Below, one piece after another: positions 26,693 through 35,576 of a stretch of DNA of 45,039 nt. Each line of letters starts with the position of its first letter. Positions within the stretch are counted from its first letter, which is position 1. Under the pieces are notes generated by a model. That model was not told the DNA's origin, did not search any database, and saw only the letters and a program-made list of their open reading frames with translations. Position numbers and translations under genes: made by a program. The DNA is from Nocardia acidivorans NBRC 108247 (GTDB taxonomy: Bacteria > Actinomycetota > Actinomycetes > Mycobacteriales > Mycobacteriaceae), in the NCBI RefSeq assembly GCF_001625085.1, contig NZ_BDAW01000066.1, forward strand, positions 1 to 45,039, written 5' to 3'.

Positions 26693-27478
26693 GTGACCCT
26701 CGACCCCGATCAGACCGGACCGATTCGGATCGGCGAGCCGAACGAATGGCCCGCCACGGTGGTCGGGGCGCACCGACTGCGCGAAGACCTCACCGTGGTG
26801 CGGTTGATCGGCGAGTTCGTGCCGTTCGCGCCCGGTCAATCGGTGGAGGTGCGGACGCCGCAGCATCCGAATATGGTGCGGCGGCTGTATTGCGCGCTGC
26901 CGCCGTCGCTGGACGGGAAGCTGGAATTCCATATCCGGACCGTGCCCGGCGGCTGGTGCAGCGGTTCGATGGTGGCCGACACCCGCACCGGTGACGAATG
27001 GAAGGTGCGCAATCCGGCGGGCTGGCTCGCGGTGGACGAGGCCGCCACCGAGGTGGTGATGATCGCCGACGGTATCGGCCTGGCCCCGTTACGCGCTCTG
27101 TTGCTGGACATCTCGCGGCGCGAGCAGCCGCCGCGCACCCACCTGTTCGTCGGCGGCCGCTACCCCCGCGATCTCTACGCCTCCGATATGCTCGTCCTGC
27201 TGGGCAATGAAATGCCCTGGCTGACAATTATTCCCGTGGTGCTGGACGAGGACGATCCGGACTGGATCGACAACTGGTACGAGTCCTGCCGCGTCGATAT
27301 CGGCTTCCAGCCCGAGGAATTGATCACCGGCACCCTGGCCGAGGTGGTCTCACGCTTCACCCCGCTGGACCATCAGAGTATTCTGGTCTGCGGCGGCGCG
27401 GCCACCGTGCACGCCACCGTCGAGATGCTGGTGGCCACCGGCACCCCGCCGGAACTCATTCGCTACGAAGGCTTTTAG
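26693..27478 (+). CDS. Globin-less paralogue of the flavohemoglobin reductase module
   Basis: A 261-residue protein that aligns with the FAD/NAD half of its neighbours but has no globin domain. The barrel has 'APGQSVEV' and the FAD-loop position reads 'RRLYCALP' (63-70), where the paralogues have RYLS. The pyridine-nucleotide loop is 'ADGIGLAPLRALL' (125-137), 'GGRYPRDLY' is shared with the neighbours, and it ends 'RYEGF'. Loss of the serine in the FAD loop may alter flavin binding. It may be a partner or regulator of the upstream flavohemoglobin; this is inference. GTG at 26693 follows CAGGAG by 6 bases. It runs 64 bases after the upstream stop and ends at a bidirectional terminator. Confidence 0.85.
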   Translation: MTLDPDQTGPIRIGEPNEWPATVVGAHRLREDLTVVRLIGEFVPFAPGQSVEVRTPQHPNMVRRLYCALPPSLDGKLEFHIRTVPGGWCSGSMVADTRTGDEWKVRNPAGWLAVDEAATEVVMIADGIGLAPLRALLLDISRREQPPRTHLFVGGRYPRDLYASDMLVLLGNEMPWLTIIPVVLDEDDPDWIDNWYESCRVDIGFQPEELITGTLAEVVSRFTPLDHQSILVCGGAATVHATVEMLVATGTPPELIRYEGF

Positions 27479-27507
27479 AGGCCCTCGGCGGAGTAGATCG
27501 TGTGGTG

Positions 27508-27545
27508 CCCCGCACCGCTGCCGAGCGACAGGCAGCGGCGCGGGG
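27508..27545. terminator. Bidirectional terminator between convergent reductase genes
   Basis: A 15-bp stem with one mismatch (27508-27522 with 27531-27545) and an 8-base loop fills the gap between the globin-less gene and the convergent flavohemoglobin. It can serve both directions. Confidence 0.75.
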
Positions 27546-27559
27546 GTCTGTGGGACCGC

Positions 27560-28729
27560 TCAGAAGAGCGGATCGTGCCGGATATTCGCGGTGGGCGTAC
27601 CCGCCGCCATGAGGCGGAATTTGGTGGTCTGCACCATCGAGGGTGAGCCGACGATCTGCACGTCACGATCGGACCAGGAGCCGAAACCCGCGACTATCTT
27701 GCCGATCTGGCCGACCAGGCGCGGTTGCAGGCCCGGATGTTCCCGGGGCTCAACGGAATTGGCGGGCTGCCACCACGGATCCTCATTGCTCTCGGTGACC
27801 GGGGTGATGGTGAGCCACTTATTGGCCAGCGCGAGTTGGCTGAGGATCTCCAAATCGTAGAGATCACAGGGGTAATGGCCGCCGACGAAGAGATCGACCT
27901 TCGGATTGGAACGGCGCTGGGTCATGGCCATGAGTTGGGCGCGCAGCGGGGCGATACCGGTGCCGCAGCCGACCATGAGCAGTTTGCGCCGGGTATTGCG
28001 GGGCACGCCGAGGCCGCCGAGCGGTGAGCCGATCAGCCACTGTTCGCCGACCTTGGTGTGCCCCACCATGGCCGGGCTCACCCAGCCGCCGGTGACGCCG
28101 CGGATATGGAATTCGATCTCACCGCTCGGAGTGGCCGGAATGGCCGGGGACAGATACCGCCACATGCGCGGGCGGGAAGGGATCTGCACACTCATGTACT
28201 GCCCGGCCGCGTATTGGATGGGCTGGTCCAGTTTGAGCCGCACGATGGCGAGATTGCGCAGTACCTCGCGGTGTTCGATGACGGTGCCGGTCCACACCGG
28301 CGGGGTGCTCTCCTGGTCCGCGGCCTCCATCATGGTGCCCGCGATCACGGCCAGGCCCTCGTCCCAGGCGCGGCTGATCTCCTCGGTCCAGAGTTCGGTG
28401 CCGGCGTACGCCTCGAGTGCGGACTTCAGCGATTTGCCCACGGCCGCATAGTGTTCGGCGACCACACCGTATTTGCGATGGTCGCGGCCGAGTTGAGCCA
28501 GGAAGGGCAGCAGTTTGTCCGGTTCTTCGAGCCGATCGACCACGTAGGCGATGGCTTTCACCAGCCGATCGCGCTGGGCGTCCAGGGCGGCGGGGAAGAA
28601 ATCGCGAACCTGGGGGTATTCGGTGAAGAGGATGGCGTAGAAGGAACGAGCGAGTTTTTCTGGGCCACCGTCTTCTGCAGCTACCGACTTGAACGTCGTT
28701 CTAATCAATGCGACGGTCCGCGAATCCAT
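27560..28729 (-). CDS. Second flavohemoglobin, type II-like
   Basis: A 389-residue paralogue of the gene at 25468, with the same three domains. It aligns with the first copy without gaps over at least the first 260 residues: Tyr31, Gln52, His84 ('RDHRKYG'), Tyr94, 'RYLS' (191-194) and 'GCGTGIAPLRA' (254-264). Glu135 in 'MMEAAD' is a possible proximal glutamate absent from copy one. The C-terminus ends 'IRHDPLF'. ATG at 28729 is chosen to match copy one; the frame is open 8 codons further upstream. It lies convergent with the other two and has its own upstream region with a candidate promoter and palindrome. Confidence 0.88.
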   Translation of the reverse strand: MDSRTVALIRTTFKSVAAEDGGPEKLARSFYAILFTEYPQVRDFFPAALDAQRDRLVKAIAYVVDRLEEPDKLLPFLAQLGRDHRKYGVVAEHYAAVGKSLKSALEAYAGTELWTEEISRAWDEGLAVIAGTMMEAADQESTPPVWTGTVIEHREVLRNLAIVRLKLDQPIQYAAGQYMSVQIPSRPRMWRYLSPAIPATPSGEIEFHIRGVTGGWVSPAMVGHTKVGEQWLIGSPLGGLGVPRNTRRKLLMVGCGTGIAPLRAQLMAMTQRRSNPKVDLFVGGHYPCDLYDLEILSQLALANKWLTITPVTESNEDPWWQPANSVEPREHPGLQPRLVGQIGKIVAGFGSWSDRDVQIVGSPSMVQTTKFRLMAAGTPTANIRHDPLF

Positions 28730-29170
28730 GTGTGTCACAACCCCATTTCGCACTCGAACACAGGCAGATCGGCGAGTGCAGTGCTGCGGGACACTCGACA
28801 GCGGCCGTTGCTGAGCAACTATAGGCGAGGTTTGCCAGCAACGGAACGGGACGTTTCAACAACATGCCTGTAATTCCTCGAAAACGAGCGCATGGCAAGC
28901 AATCCCACTCGAAAACAGACTGTTCAACTGGGAAACGCCGGGCGGGACCAGGTGCGACCCGCCGATCTTGGGGGATTCGTTTTGCAAGCTTCAAATATCG
29001 AGCGACCCTACCGCAACCCTGACAGGGTGTGAATTCCTTTGCCACATAAGGACAAAACTCGCAATCAGCAAACAATTCAACCGGGCGGTCTGTATTGAAT
29101 TCATGATCAACAGCGGCGATAAATCATTGCTTCGCACAAAGAAACTCAGCACATCGCCTGCAACAACGAA
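28730..29170. other. Gene-free, AT-richer intergenic region
   Basis: About 440 bases with visibly lower GC than the rest of the window, between the second flavohemoglobin and the hspR terminator. It holds the candidate promoter and palindrome near 28807-28844. A cysteine-rich minus-strand frame (28701-29075) is not convincing. Nothing else is recognised. It coincides with a rearrangement boundary relative to M. tuberculosis gene order. Confidence 0.6.
28807..28844 (-). promoter_or_regulatory. Candidate promoter and operator of the second flavohemoglobin
   Basis: On the minus strand a TATAGT (28818-28823) is preceded by TTCCGT at 17 bases, a plausible -10/-35 pair. GTTGCTCAGCAAC, a 13-base inverted repeat with a 1-base centre (28807-28819), overlaps the -10 end. 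A further GTTGCTG copy lies at 28836-28842. The arrangement fits an operator. The regulator is unknown. Confidence 0.4.
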
Positions 29171-29200
29171 AGCAGCGCCCCGGAAAACCGGAGCGCTGCT
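29171..29200 (-). terminator. Terminator of the dnaK operon
   Basis: A 13-bp stem with one mismatch (AGCAGCGCCCCGG with CCGGAGCGCTGCT), an AAAA loop, and a TTTCGTTGTTG tail on the minus strand, 15 bases past the hspR stop. A classical Rho-independent terminator. Confidence 0.9.
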
Positions 29201-29214
29201 TGTCGTTTCACCGA

Positions 29215-29607
29215 TCAGGTGCGGCGGTGCCGGGGCTGCCAGACCACGAGTGCCGTACTGCGCTGGGGCGGAGTCAGATCCGGGCGGTACCCCGCCCGCA
29301 GCCGCTCCACCTCATTGCTCAGCTCGGACACCCGCTGCTGTAGTTCCTCGACCTGGTTGGTGAGTTCGATGATCCGTTTGATGCCCGCCAGATTGACGCC
29401 CTCGTCCTGGGACAGGCGCTGCACCTCGCGCAGCAGCTGTACATCCCGGTCCGAGTAGCGTCGCCCGCCGCCCGAAGTACGTTGCGGCGAAACCAGACCC
29501 AGCCGGTCATAGGTGCGCAGCGTCTGGGCGTGCATGCCCGCCAGCTGCGCCGCCACCGAGATCATGAAGTACTGTGCCTCGGCGGCTTTCTTCGGATCGG
29601 AACTCAT
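29215..29607 (-). CDS. hspR: HspR heat-shock repressor (MerR family)
   Basis: A 130-residue MerR-type repressor of the dnaK operon and clpB. The winged helix-turn-helix (about 12-75) has 'MISVAAQLAGMHAQTLRTYDRLGLVSPQR' split around the recognition helix and 'GGGRRYSDRDVQLL' as the wing. A coiled coil for dimerisation follows (about 90-115, 'NQVEELQQRVSELSNEV'). The tail is Arg/Pro-rich. It binds HAIR sites with DnaK as co-repressor in Streptomyces and mycobacteria. The ATG at 29607 overlaps the dnaJ stop (TGATG). It is the last gene of the operon, so repression is autoregulatory. Confidence 0.95.
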   Translation of the reverse strand: MSSDPKKAAEAQYFMISVAAQLAGMHAQTLRTYDRLGLVSPQRTSGGGRRYSDRDVQLLREVQRLSQDEGVNLAGIKRIIELTNQVEELQQRVSELSNEVERLRAGYRPDLTPPQRSTALVVWQPRHRRT

Positions 29608-30782
29608 CACGCACCTGCCCATCCAGCACGCGGATCGAAGCCACTGGTCTTCTCCGCCTCCGCATAGCGCCGCAGCGCTTCGGTGGCGTTGTCGTCCAGC
29701 TTCTGCGGGATCGCGACCTTGACGGTGACGAGCAGATCGCCCGCGCCGCCGTCGCGCTTGGGAACACCGCGCCCGCGCACCCGCAGGGTGCGGCCGTCGG
29801 CGGTACCCGGGGGCACCTTGACGCCGACGCGACCTTCGAGAGTGGGCACGGAAACCGTTGTACCCAAAACCAGTTCGCTGTAACTCACCGGCAGCACCAG
29901 GGTCAGGTCATCGCCATTGCGGCCGAAGACCTTGTCCTGGCTGACGTGCACGGTGACGAAGAGATCGCCGGGCGGTGCGCCCCGCAGACCCGCTTCACCC
30001 TGCCCCGCCAACCGGATGCGCTGACCATCGCGCACCCCGGGCGGGATGCGCACGGTGATGGTGCGGGTCCGATTCTGGATACCCGAGCCGTGGCAGTCGA
30101 CGCACGGATCGTCGATGATCGATCCGGTACCCCGGCAGTCCTCGCACGGCTCACTGAATCCGAACGCGCCCTGATTCCGGCTGACCACGCCGGAACCGTT
30201 GCAGTGCGGGCAGACTCGCGGCGACGTGCCCGGCTTGGCGCCGCTGCCGTGGCAGGTGGTGCACGCGGCCGGGCTGGTCATCCGCAGCGGCACCGTCACG
30301 CCCTGGGCGGCCTCGCGGAAGCCCAGTGTCGTCTCGGTCTCCACATCGCTGCCGCGCCGCGGCCGCGAGGAGGTGCGGGTGCCACCCCGGTTGAACAATC
30401 CGCCGAGCAGGTCGCCGAGGCCGCCGTCACCGGCGCCCGCCTGCTGGCCGCCGAAGATGTCGCCCAGGTTGAAATCACCGGAGAAGCCACCGCCGGGCTG
30501 GCCGTAGCCCGCGCCGGGGGTGAAGCCGCCGCGGCCGAAACCGCCGCCCGCGAAGAGCTTTCGCGCCTCGTCGTATTCCTTGCGCTTCTCCGGATCGGAC
30601 AGCACCGCGTGCGCCTCGCTGACGAGCTTGAAGCGCTCCTCGGCCTTGGCGTCACCCGGGTTCTTGTCCGGATGCAAGTCACGGGCGAGTTTGCGGTACG
30701 CCTTCTTGATCTCGTCCTGGCCGGCGCTGGAGGTGATACCCAGCTCCTTGTAGAAGTCCTTTTCGAGCCACTCCCGATTCAC
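29607..30782 (-). CDS. dnaJ: Chaperone DnaJ (type I)
   Basis: A 391-residue Hsp40 co-chaperone that stimulates DnaK ATPase and delivers unfolded clients. The J domain (about 8-75) contains the HPD motif in 'LHPDKNPGD'. A Gly/Phe-rich linker (about 78-130) follows. Four CxxCxGxG zinc modules lie in 'CTTCHGSG', 'CPHCNGSG', 'CEDCRGTG' and 'CVDCHGSG' (about 160-225), and then the C-terminal peptide-binding domains. The start is GTG at 30782, with AGGAGGAG about 7 bases upstream. This is the DnaJ1 position of mycobacteria, in the dnaK-grpE-dnaJ-hspR operon. 60 bases separate it from grpE. Confidence 0.97.
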   Translation of the reverse strand: MNREWLEKDFYKELGITSSAGQDEIKKAYRKLARDLHPDKNPGDAKAEERFKLVSEAHAVLSDPEKRKEYDEARKLFAGGGFGRGGFTPGAGYGQPGGGFSGDFNLGDIFGGQQAGAGDGGLGDLLGGLFNRGGTRTSSRPRRGSDVETETTLGFREAAQGVTVPLRMTSPAACTTCHGSGAKPGTSPRVCPHCNGSGVVSRNQGAFGFSEPCEDCRGTGSIIDDPCVDCHGSGIQNRTRTITVRIPPGVRDGQRIRLAGQGEAGLRGAPPGDLFVTVHVSQDKVFGRNGDDLTLVLPVSYSELVLGTTVSVPTLEGRVGVKVPPGTADGRTLRVRGRGVPKRDGGAGDLLVTVKVAIPQKLDDNATEALRRYAEAEKTSGFDPRAGWAGA

Positions 30783-30842
30783 CGGGCATCTCCTCCTCTC
30801 GAATTGCTCAGCGCCGCTGTCCCGTTCGGGACATCCGGCGTC

Positions 30843-31435
30843 TTACTCGGTGCCAGCGGCATCGGGGTCGGCGTTCGTCGTCTCTGATGCGGCCGAGCCA
30901 TTCAGATCCTCTGTCCGATCGGTCACTCCGACCAGCGCGTGCCGCAGCACGCGATCGCCGAAGCGGTACCCCTTGCGCATGACCATGCCGATCACCGGAT
31001 CGTGTCCGGAACCCTCATGCTGTACGGCCTCGTGCAGCGTCGGATCGAACGGGTCGCCCGCCGAACCGAACTCCTCGAGGCCCTGCTTCTGCAGGGCGGT
31101 GGCGAGCTTGTCTGCGACCGCCTTGAGCGGTCCTTCCAGGTCACCGTGGGCGCGAGCGCGGTCGAGATCGTCGAGCACACCGAGCAATTCGCTGACGACC
31201 GTGGCCTTGGCATTGTCGATGGTGGCCTTGCGGTCCCGTTCGACGCGGCGGCGGTAGTTGGCGTATTCGGCGGTGAGCCGCTGCAGATCCGAGGTGCGCT
31301 CGGCGAGTTCGGCGCTGATGGCGTCCGCGAGCGAATCCTCGCTCAGGACGTCGGCGGCCGAAGCCGCGGCGAAATCCTCCACCGCGGCCTCGCCGACCTC
31401 ACCCGTGACCGGTTCCTGTTCCGGGTTCGGGTTCG

Positions 31436-31439
<4 letters not shown>
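30843..31439 (-). CDS. grpE: GrpE nucleotide-exchange factor
   Basis: A 198-residue protein that releases ADP from DnaK. An acidic, disordered N-terminus (about 1-45) precedes a long coiled-coil helix (about 46-85, 'RTSDLQRLTAEYANYRRRV') and a C-terminal beta domain with 'FDPTLHEAVQHE' and 'GYRFGDRVLRHALVGV'. The start is GTG at 31439, which overlaps the dnaK stop as GTGA, indicating translational coupling. An alternative longer start is not supported. Confidence 0.97.
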
Positions 31440-33274
<1,835 letters not shown>

Positions 33275-33315
33275 GGTGATTCCTCCTGGTTGACGTACCT
33301 GTGTGTCTTAGCGGC

Positions 33316-33344
33316 GGGATCTTGCCCCGGGATGGGGCAGGATC
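33316..33344 (-). other. Hairpin in the dnaK leader
   Basis: GGATCTTGCCCC (33316-33327) and GGGGCAGGATCC (33333-33344) form a 12-bp stem with one mismatch and a 5-base loop, 42-70 bases before the dnaK start. It does not cover the ribosome site and lacks a T tail, so its role is unclear; a transcript-stabilising or attenuating role is possible. Confidence 0.4.
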
Positions 33345-33407
33345 CTCAGCAACACTGAGCGTGGTCGGCTCAATCCTGCACCGGATGTCCATCCTGTGCA
33401 ACTTGAA

Positions 33408-33428
33408 CTTGAGTCCGTCTCACTCAAC
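33408..33428 (-). promoter_or_regulatory. HAIR operator of the dnaK operon
   Basis: CTTGAGT, 7 bases, ACTCAAC matches the HAIR consensus except the last base. It lies 134-154 bases before the dnaK start. A degenerate second copy (ACTGAGC, 8 bases, GCTCAAT) is at 33353-33374. HspR is encoded in the same operon. Confidence 0.9.
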
Positions 33429-33505
33429 CTTGTGTCTGACATGCACCAACGGGGGACACGCGACATCTATTCCAGGGAGCGGAGAAGAATTTCCCGGAAT
33501 CGAGA

Positions 33506-34270
33506 TTACTGCGACGCGGACAGCGTGATCGGCTCGCCCTGCGCGGAAACCTCCAGGTGACCGCTGCGCGCGCCACTGGCGGCGTAGATGCTGACGAGCG
33601 TGTCCTCGCCGGTCTTGTGCGCGATGCTCACGTGCGTGATGGCGCCGCCGGGCACATTGATCGACCGCGGCGCTCCCGCGAACAGCCCGGCCAGCTTCGG
33701 CAGATCGAGAGTGGACAGGTCCACGGTCTCGACGCCGGTGCCGACCTGGCTGTCGGAGTTACTGTGGAATTCGCCGTCGTACCGGATGTAGTCGGACCGC
33801 CCGGCCTGCGCCCGGCGATGGAGCAGTACGTATTTCGGGTAGAGCAATACGTCGTCGACGGTGGCGTCGCCGTAGTGATCCCGGTACGCGGCAACGAAAC
33901 TCGCGAGTCCGGCACCGGTGGTGGCATCGGGCATATCCGGTTTCGACACGGTCGTGCGCGCGATACATCCGCCCAGCGCGCCCACCACGGTGGCGACGCA
34001 GACCGCGGCGATCGCGATCTTCCAGCGGCGCAGATCATTTCGGCGTTGCGGTCGACGCAGCGGGGTGCCCACGAGATTCGCCGGGATCTGGAGATCGTCG
34101 ATCAGCCCGTCGAGATCGCCGAAGGTGCGTGCCGCCATGGCCGCGGCGGTGCGCCGCGTGTGTTCGGCCTCGGTCAATTCGCCTTCGGCCAGGGCATTGT
34201 CGAGCAGGGCGCAGGCATCCACGCGATCGGCGTCGCGGGCTCGCAGGCTCTGGTTCCGAAAGTCGGCCAT
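33506..34270 (-). CDS. DUF1707 domain membrane protein
   Basis: A 254-residue protein. The N-terminal DUF1707 domain (about 8-60) has the characteristic 'LRARDADRVDACALLDNALAEGEL' start (SHOCT-like) and 'RTFGDLDGLIDDL'. A transmembrane helix follows (about 84-106, 'IAIAAVCVATVVGALGG') and then an outer domain of about 145 residues with no recognised family. The function is unknown. It is downstream of no operon partner; the dnaK regulatory region follows it. A perfect 12-bp palindrome (GCGTGATCACGC, 34304-34315) lies 34 bases before its start. Confidence 0.82.
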   Translation of the reverse strand: MADFRNQSLRARDADRVDACALLDNALAEGELTEAEHTRRTAAAMAARTFGDLDGLIDDLQIPANLVGTPLRRPQRRNDLRRWKIAIAAVCVATVVGALGGCIARTTVSKPDMPDATTGAGLASFVAAYRDHYGDATVDDVLLYPKYVLLHRRAQAGRSDYIRYDGEFHSNSDSQVGTGVETVDLSTLDLPKLAGLFAGAPRSINVPGGAITHVSIAHKTGEDTLVSIYAASGARSGHLEVSAQGEPITLSASQ

Positions 34271-34433
34271 GTCGGTGTACCCATCTCCCGAACGGGTAGC
34301 TGCGCGTGATCACGCCCGCCGGGGTGGCGATCAGTGTGCTCCGCCGGTGCGCCGCAGTGCTGACACGCCCGACCTCGCGGACACGCACCGTGCCCGAAAT
34401 AAACGGTTTTCGCAGGTTGGCGGGTCAAGATCG

Positions 34434-34447
34434 AGGTTCTGGAACCT
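34434..34447. promoter_or_regulatory. Inverted repeat upstream of the LLM oxidoreductase
   Basis: AGGTTC, 2 bases, GAACCT lies just before the ribosome site of the LLM gene. A longer pairing is possible between GCAGGTT (34412-34418) and AACCTGC (34443-34449). It may be an operator or a leader structure. Confidence 0.35.
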
Positions 34448-34464
34448 GCGGCTGAGGAGGCCCG

Positions 34465-35358
34465 ATGGGTGTGCGATTCGGCATCTCGATCCCGCCTACC
34501 GCGGCGGCGCTGGAAGACGTACTGGATATGACAACGGCCGCCGAGCAGGAGGGGCTGGATCTGGTGGGGATCCAGGATCACCCGTACGCGCCGGAATTCG
34601 GGGACACCTTCGCGGTGCTCGGGGCCTGCCTCGGGGTGACCAGCCGGATCAGCGTCTACCCCGGGGTGGCCAATATGCCGTTGCGGCGACCGTCGATGCT
34701 GGCCAAACAGGCGGCGACCTTCGATCTGCTGAGCGGCGGGCGGTTCGAACTCGGCGTGGGGGCCGGGGCTTTCGAGGACGGGATCCTCGCCATGGGCGGG
34801 CCGGATTTGAAGGGCCGCGCCGCCCTGTGCGCCCTCGAAGAGGGAATCGAGATCATTCGCGCGACCTGGAGACCCGGGCGGCTGGTTTCGGTGCAGGGGG
34901 ACCAATACACGGTGCAGGGCATCGCGGGTGGTCCGGCACCCGCACACAATGTGCGGATTTGGATCGGAGCCATGGGGCCGCGCGCACTGGACCTGATCGG
35001 CCGGGTCGGCGACGGATGGGTTGCGCCACTGCCGAATTGGCTGCCCTGGGAGAAATGGCGCGGCGCCCAGGACCGCATAGACGCGGCGGCGCGGGCCGAA
35101 GGCCGGGACCCGAGCGCCATCACTCGCATGGCCGCACTGCCCGGGGTGATCAGCGACCAATCCCTGCGGCCCCGCCCACGCGGCAACGACCCCGTCAACG
35201 GCTCCGCCCGGGAATGGGCGGAAATCATTGCGGCCCTGCACAGGAATGCCCGCTTCGACACCTTCATCTACTGGCCGCCCGGTTTCGACGTGGATCAGGT
35301 GCAGCGCTTCGCCCGGCGGGTGGTGCCCCTGGCGCGCGAAATGATCAGCATGGCTTAG
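34465..35358 (+). CDS. LLM class F420/FMN-dependent oxidoreductase
   Basis: A 297-residue luciferase-like TIM barrel. Family landmarks are 'VRFGISIPP' at the start, 'GLDLVGIQDHPYAPE' (about 28-42), 'KQAATFDLLSGGRFELGVGAGAF' in the barrel core and 'NVRIWIGAMGPRALDLIGRVGDGW' near 155-180. Actinobacterial members of this class usually use coenzyme F420; the substrate cannot be assigned. The ATG has GAGGAGG at a good distance. It is flanked on the left by an intergenic stretch with inverted repeats and on the right by a REP-like repeat. Confidence 0.9.
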   Translation: MGVRFGISIPPTAAALEDVLDMTTAAEQEGLDLVGIQDHPYAPEFGDTFAVLGACLGVTSRISVYPGVANMPLRRPSMLAKQAATFDLLSGGRFELGVGAGAFEDGILAMGGPDLKGRAALCALEEGIEIIRATWRPGRLVSVQGDQYTVQGIAGGPAPAHNVRIWIGAMGPRALDLIGRVGDGWVAPLPNWLPWEKWRGAQDRIDAAARAEGRDPSAITRMAALPGVISDQSLRPRPRGNDPVNGSAREWAEIIAALHRNARFDTFIYWPPGFDVDQVQRFARRVVPLAREMISMA

Positions 35359-35398
35359 TCCCACCTTGTCCCCACCCTCGTCATCTGCCCCGTCCCCA

Positions 35399-35494
35399 CC
35401 CCGTCATCCCGGCATGTTTCTGGCAGGGATACACGGCAATCTGGACTGAACCACGGGTGCGGATCCCGGCCAAAAGCGCGCCGGAATGACGGGG
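35399..35494. repeat. REP-like palindromic repeat
   Basis: CCCCGTCATCCCGGC (35399-35413) pairs with GCCGGAATGACGGGG (35480-35494), 15 bp with one mismatch. An inner CCCGGCCAAAAGCGCGCCGG hairpin resembles the widespread intergenic 'GTCATCCCGGC...GCCGGAATGAC' repeat of many bacteria. The flanks 35360-35398 and 35495-35565 are rich in CCCCACC and its complement. It lies between the LLM gene and the sigma factor, which converge. Confidence 0.75.
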
Positions 35495-35576
35495 CGGATC
35501 AGCCGGATGACCGGGAGATCGGGCGGAGAGTGGGAGATCAGGCGGAGGGTGGGGAATCAACCGGGACGGCGGAGGA

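Noticed and set aside
28701..29075. Cysteine-rich 124-codon minus-strand frame in the intergenic gap
   Set aside because: Cysteine spacing fits no known zinc or iron-sulfur family (WhiB was considered), no ribosome site is visible and it overlaps the second flavohemoglobin start.
34304..34315. Perfect 12-bp palindrome before the DUF1707 gene as a finding
   Set aside because: Short and GC-rich enough to occur by chance; noted only in that gene's entry.
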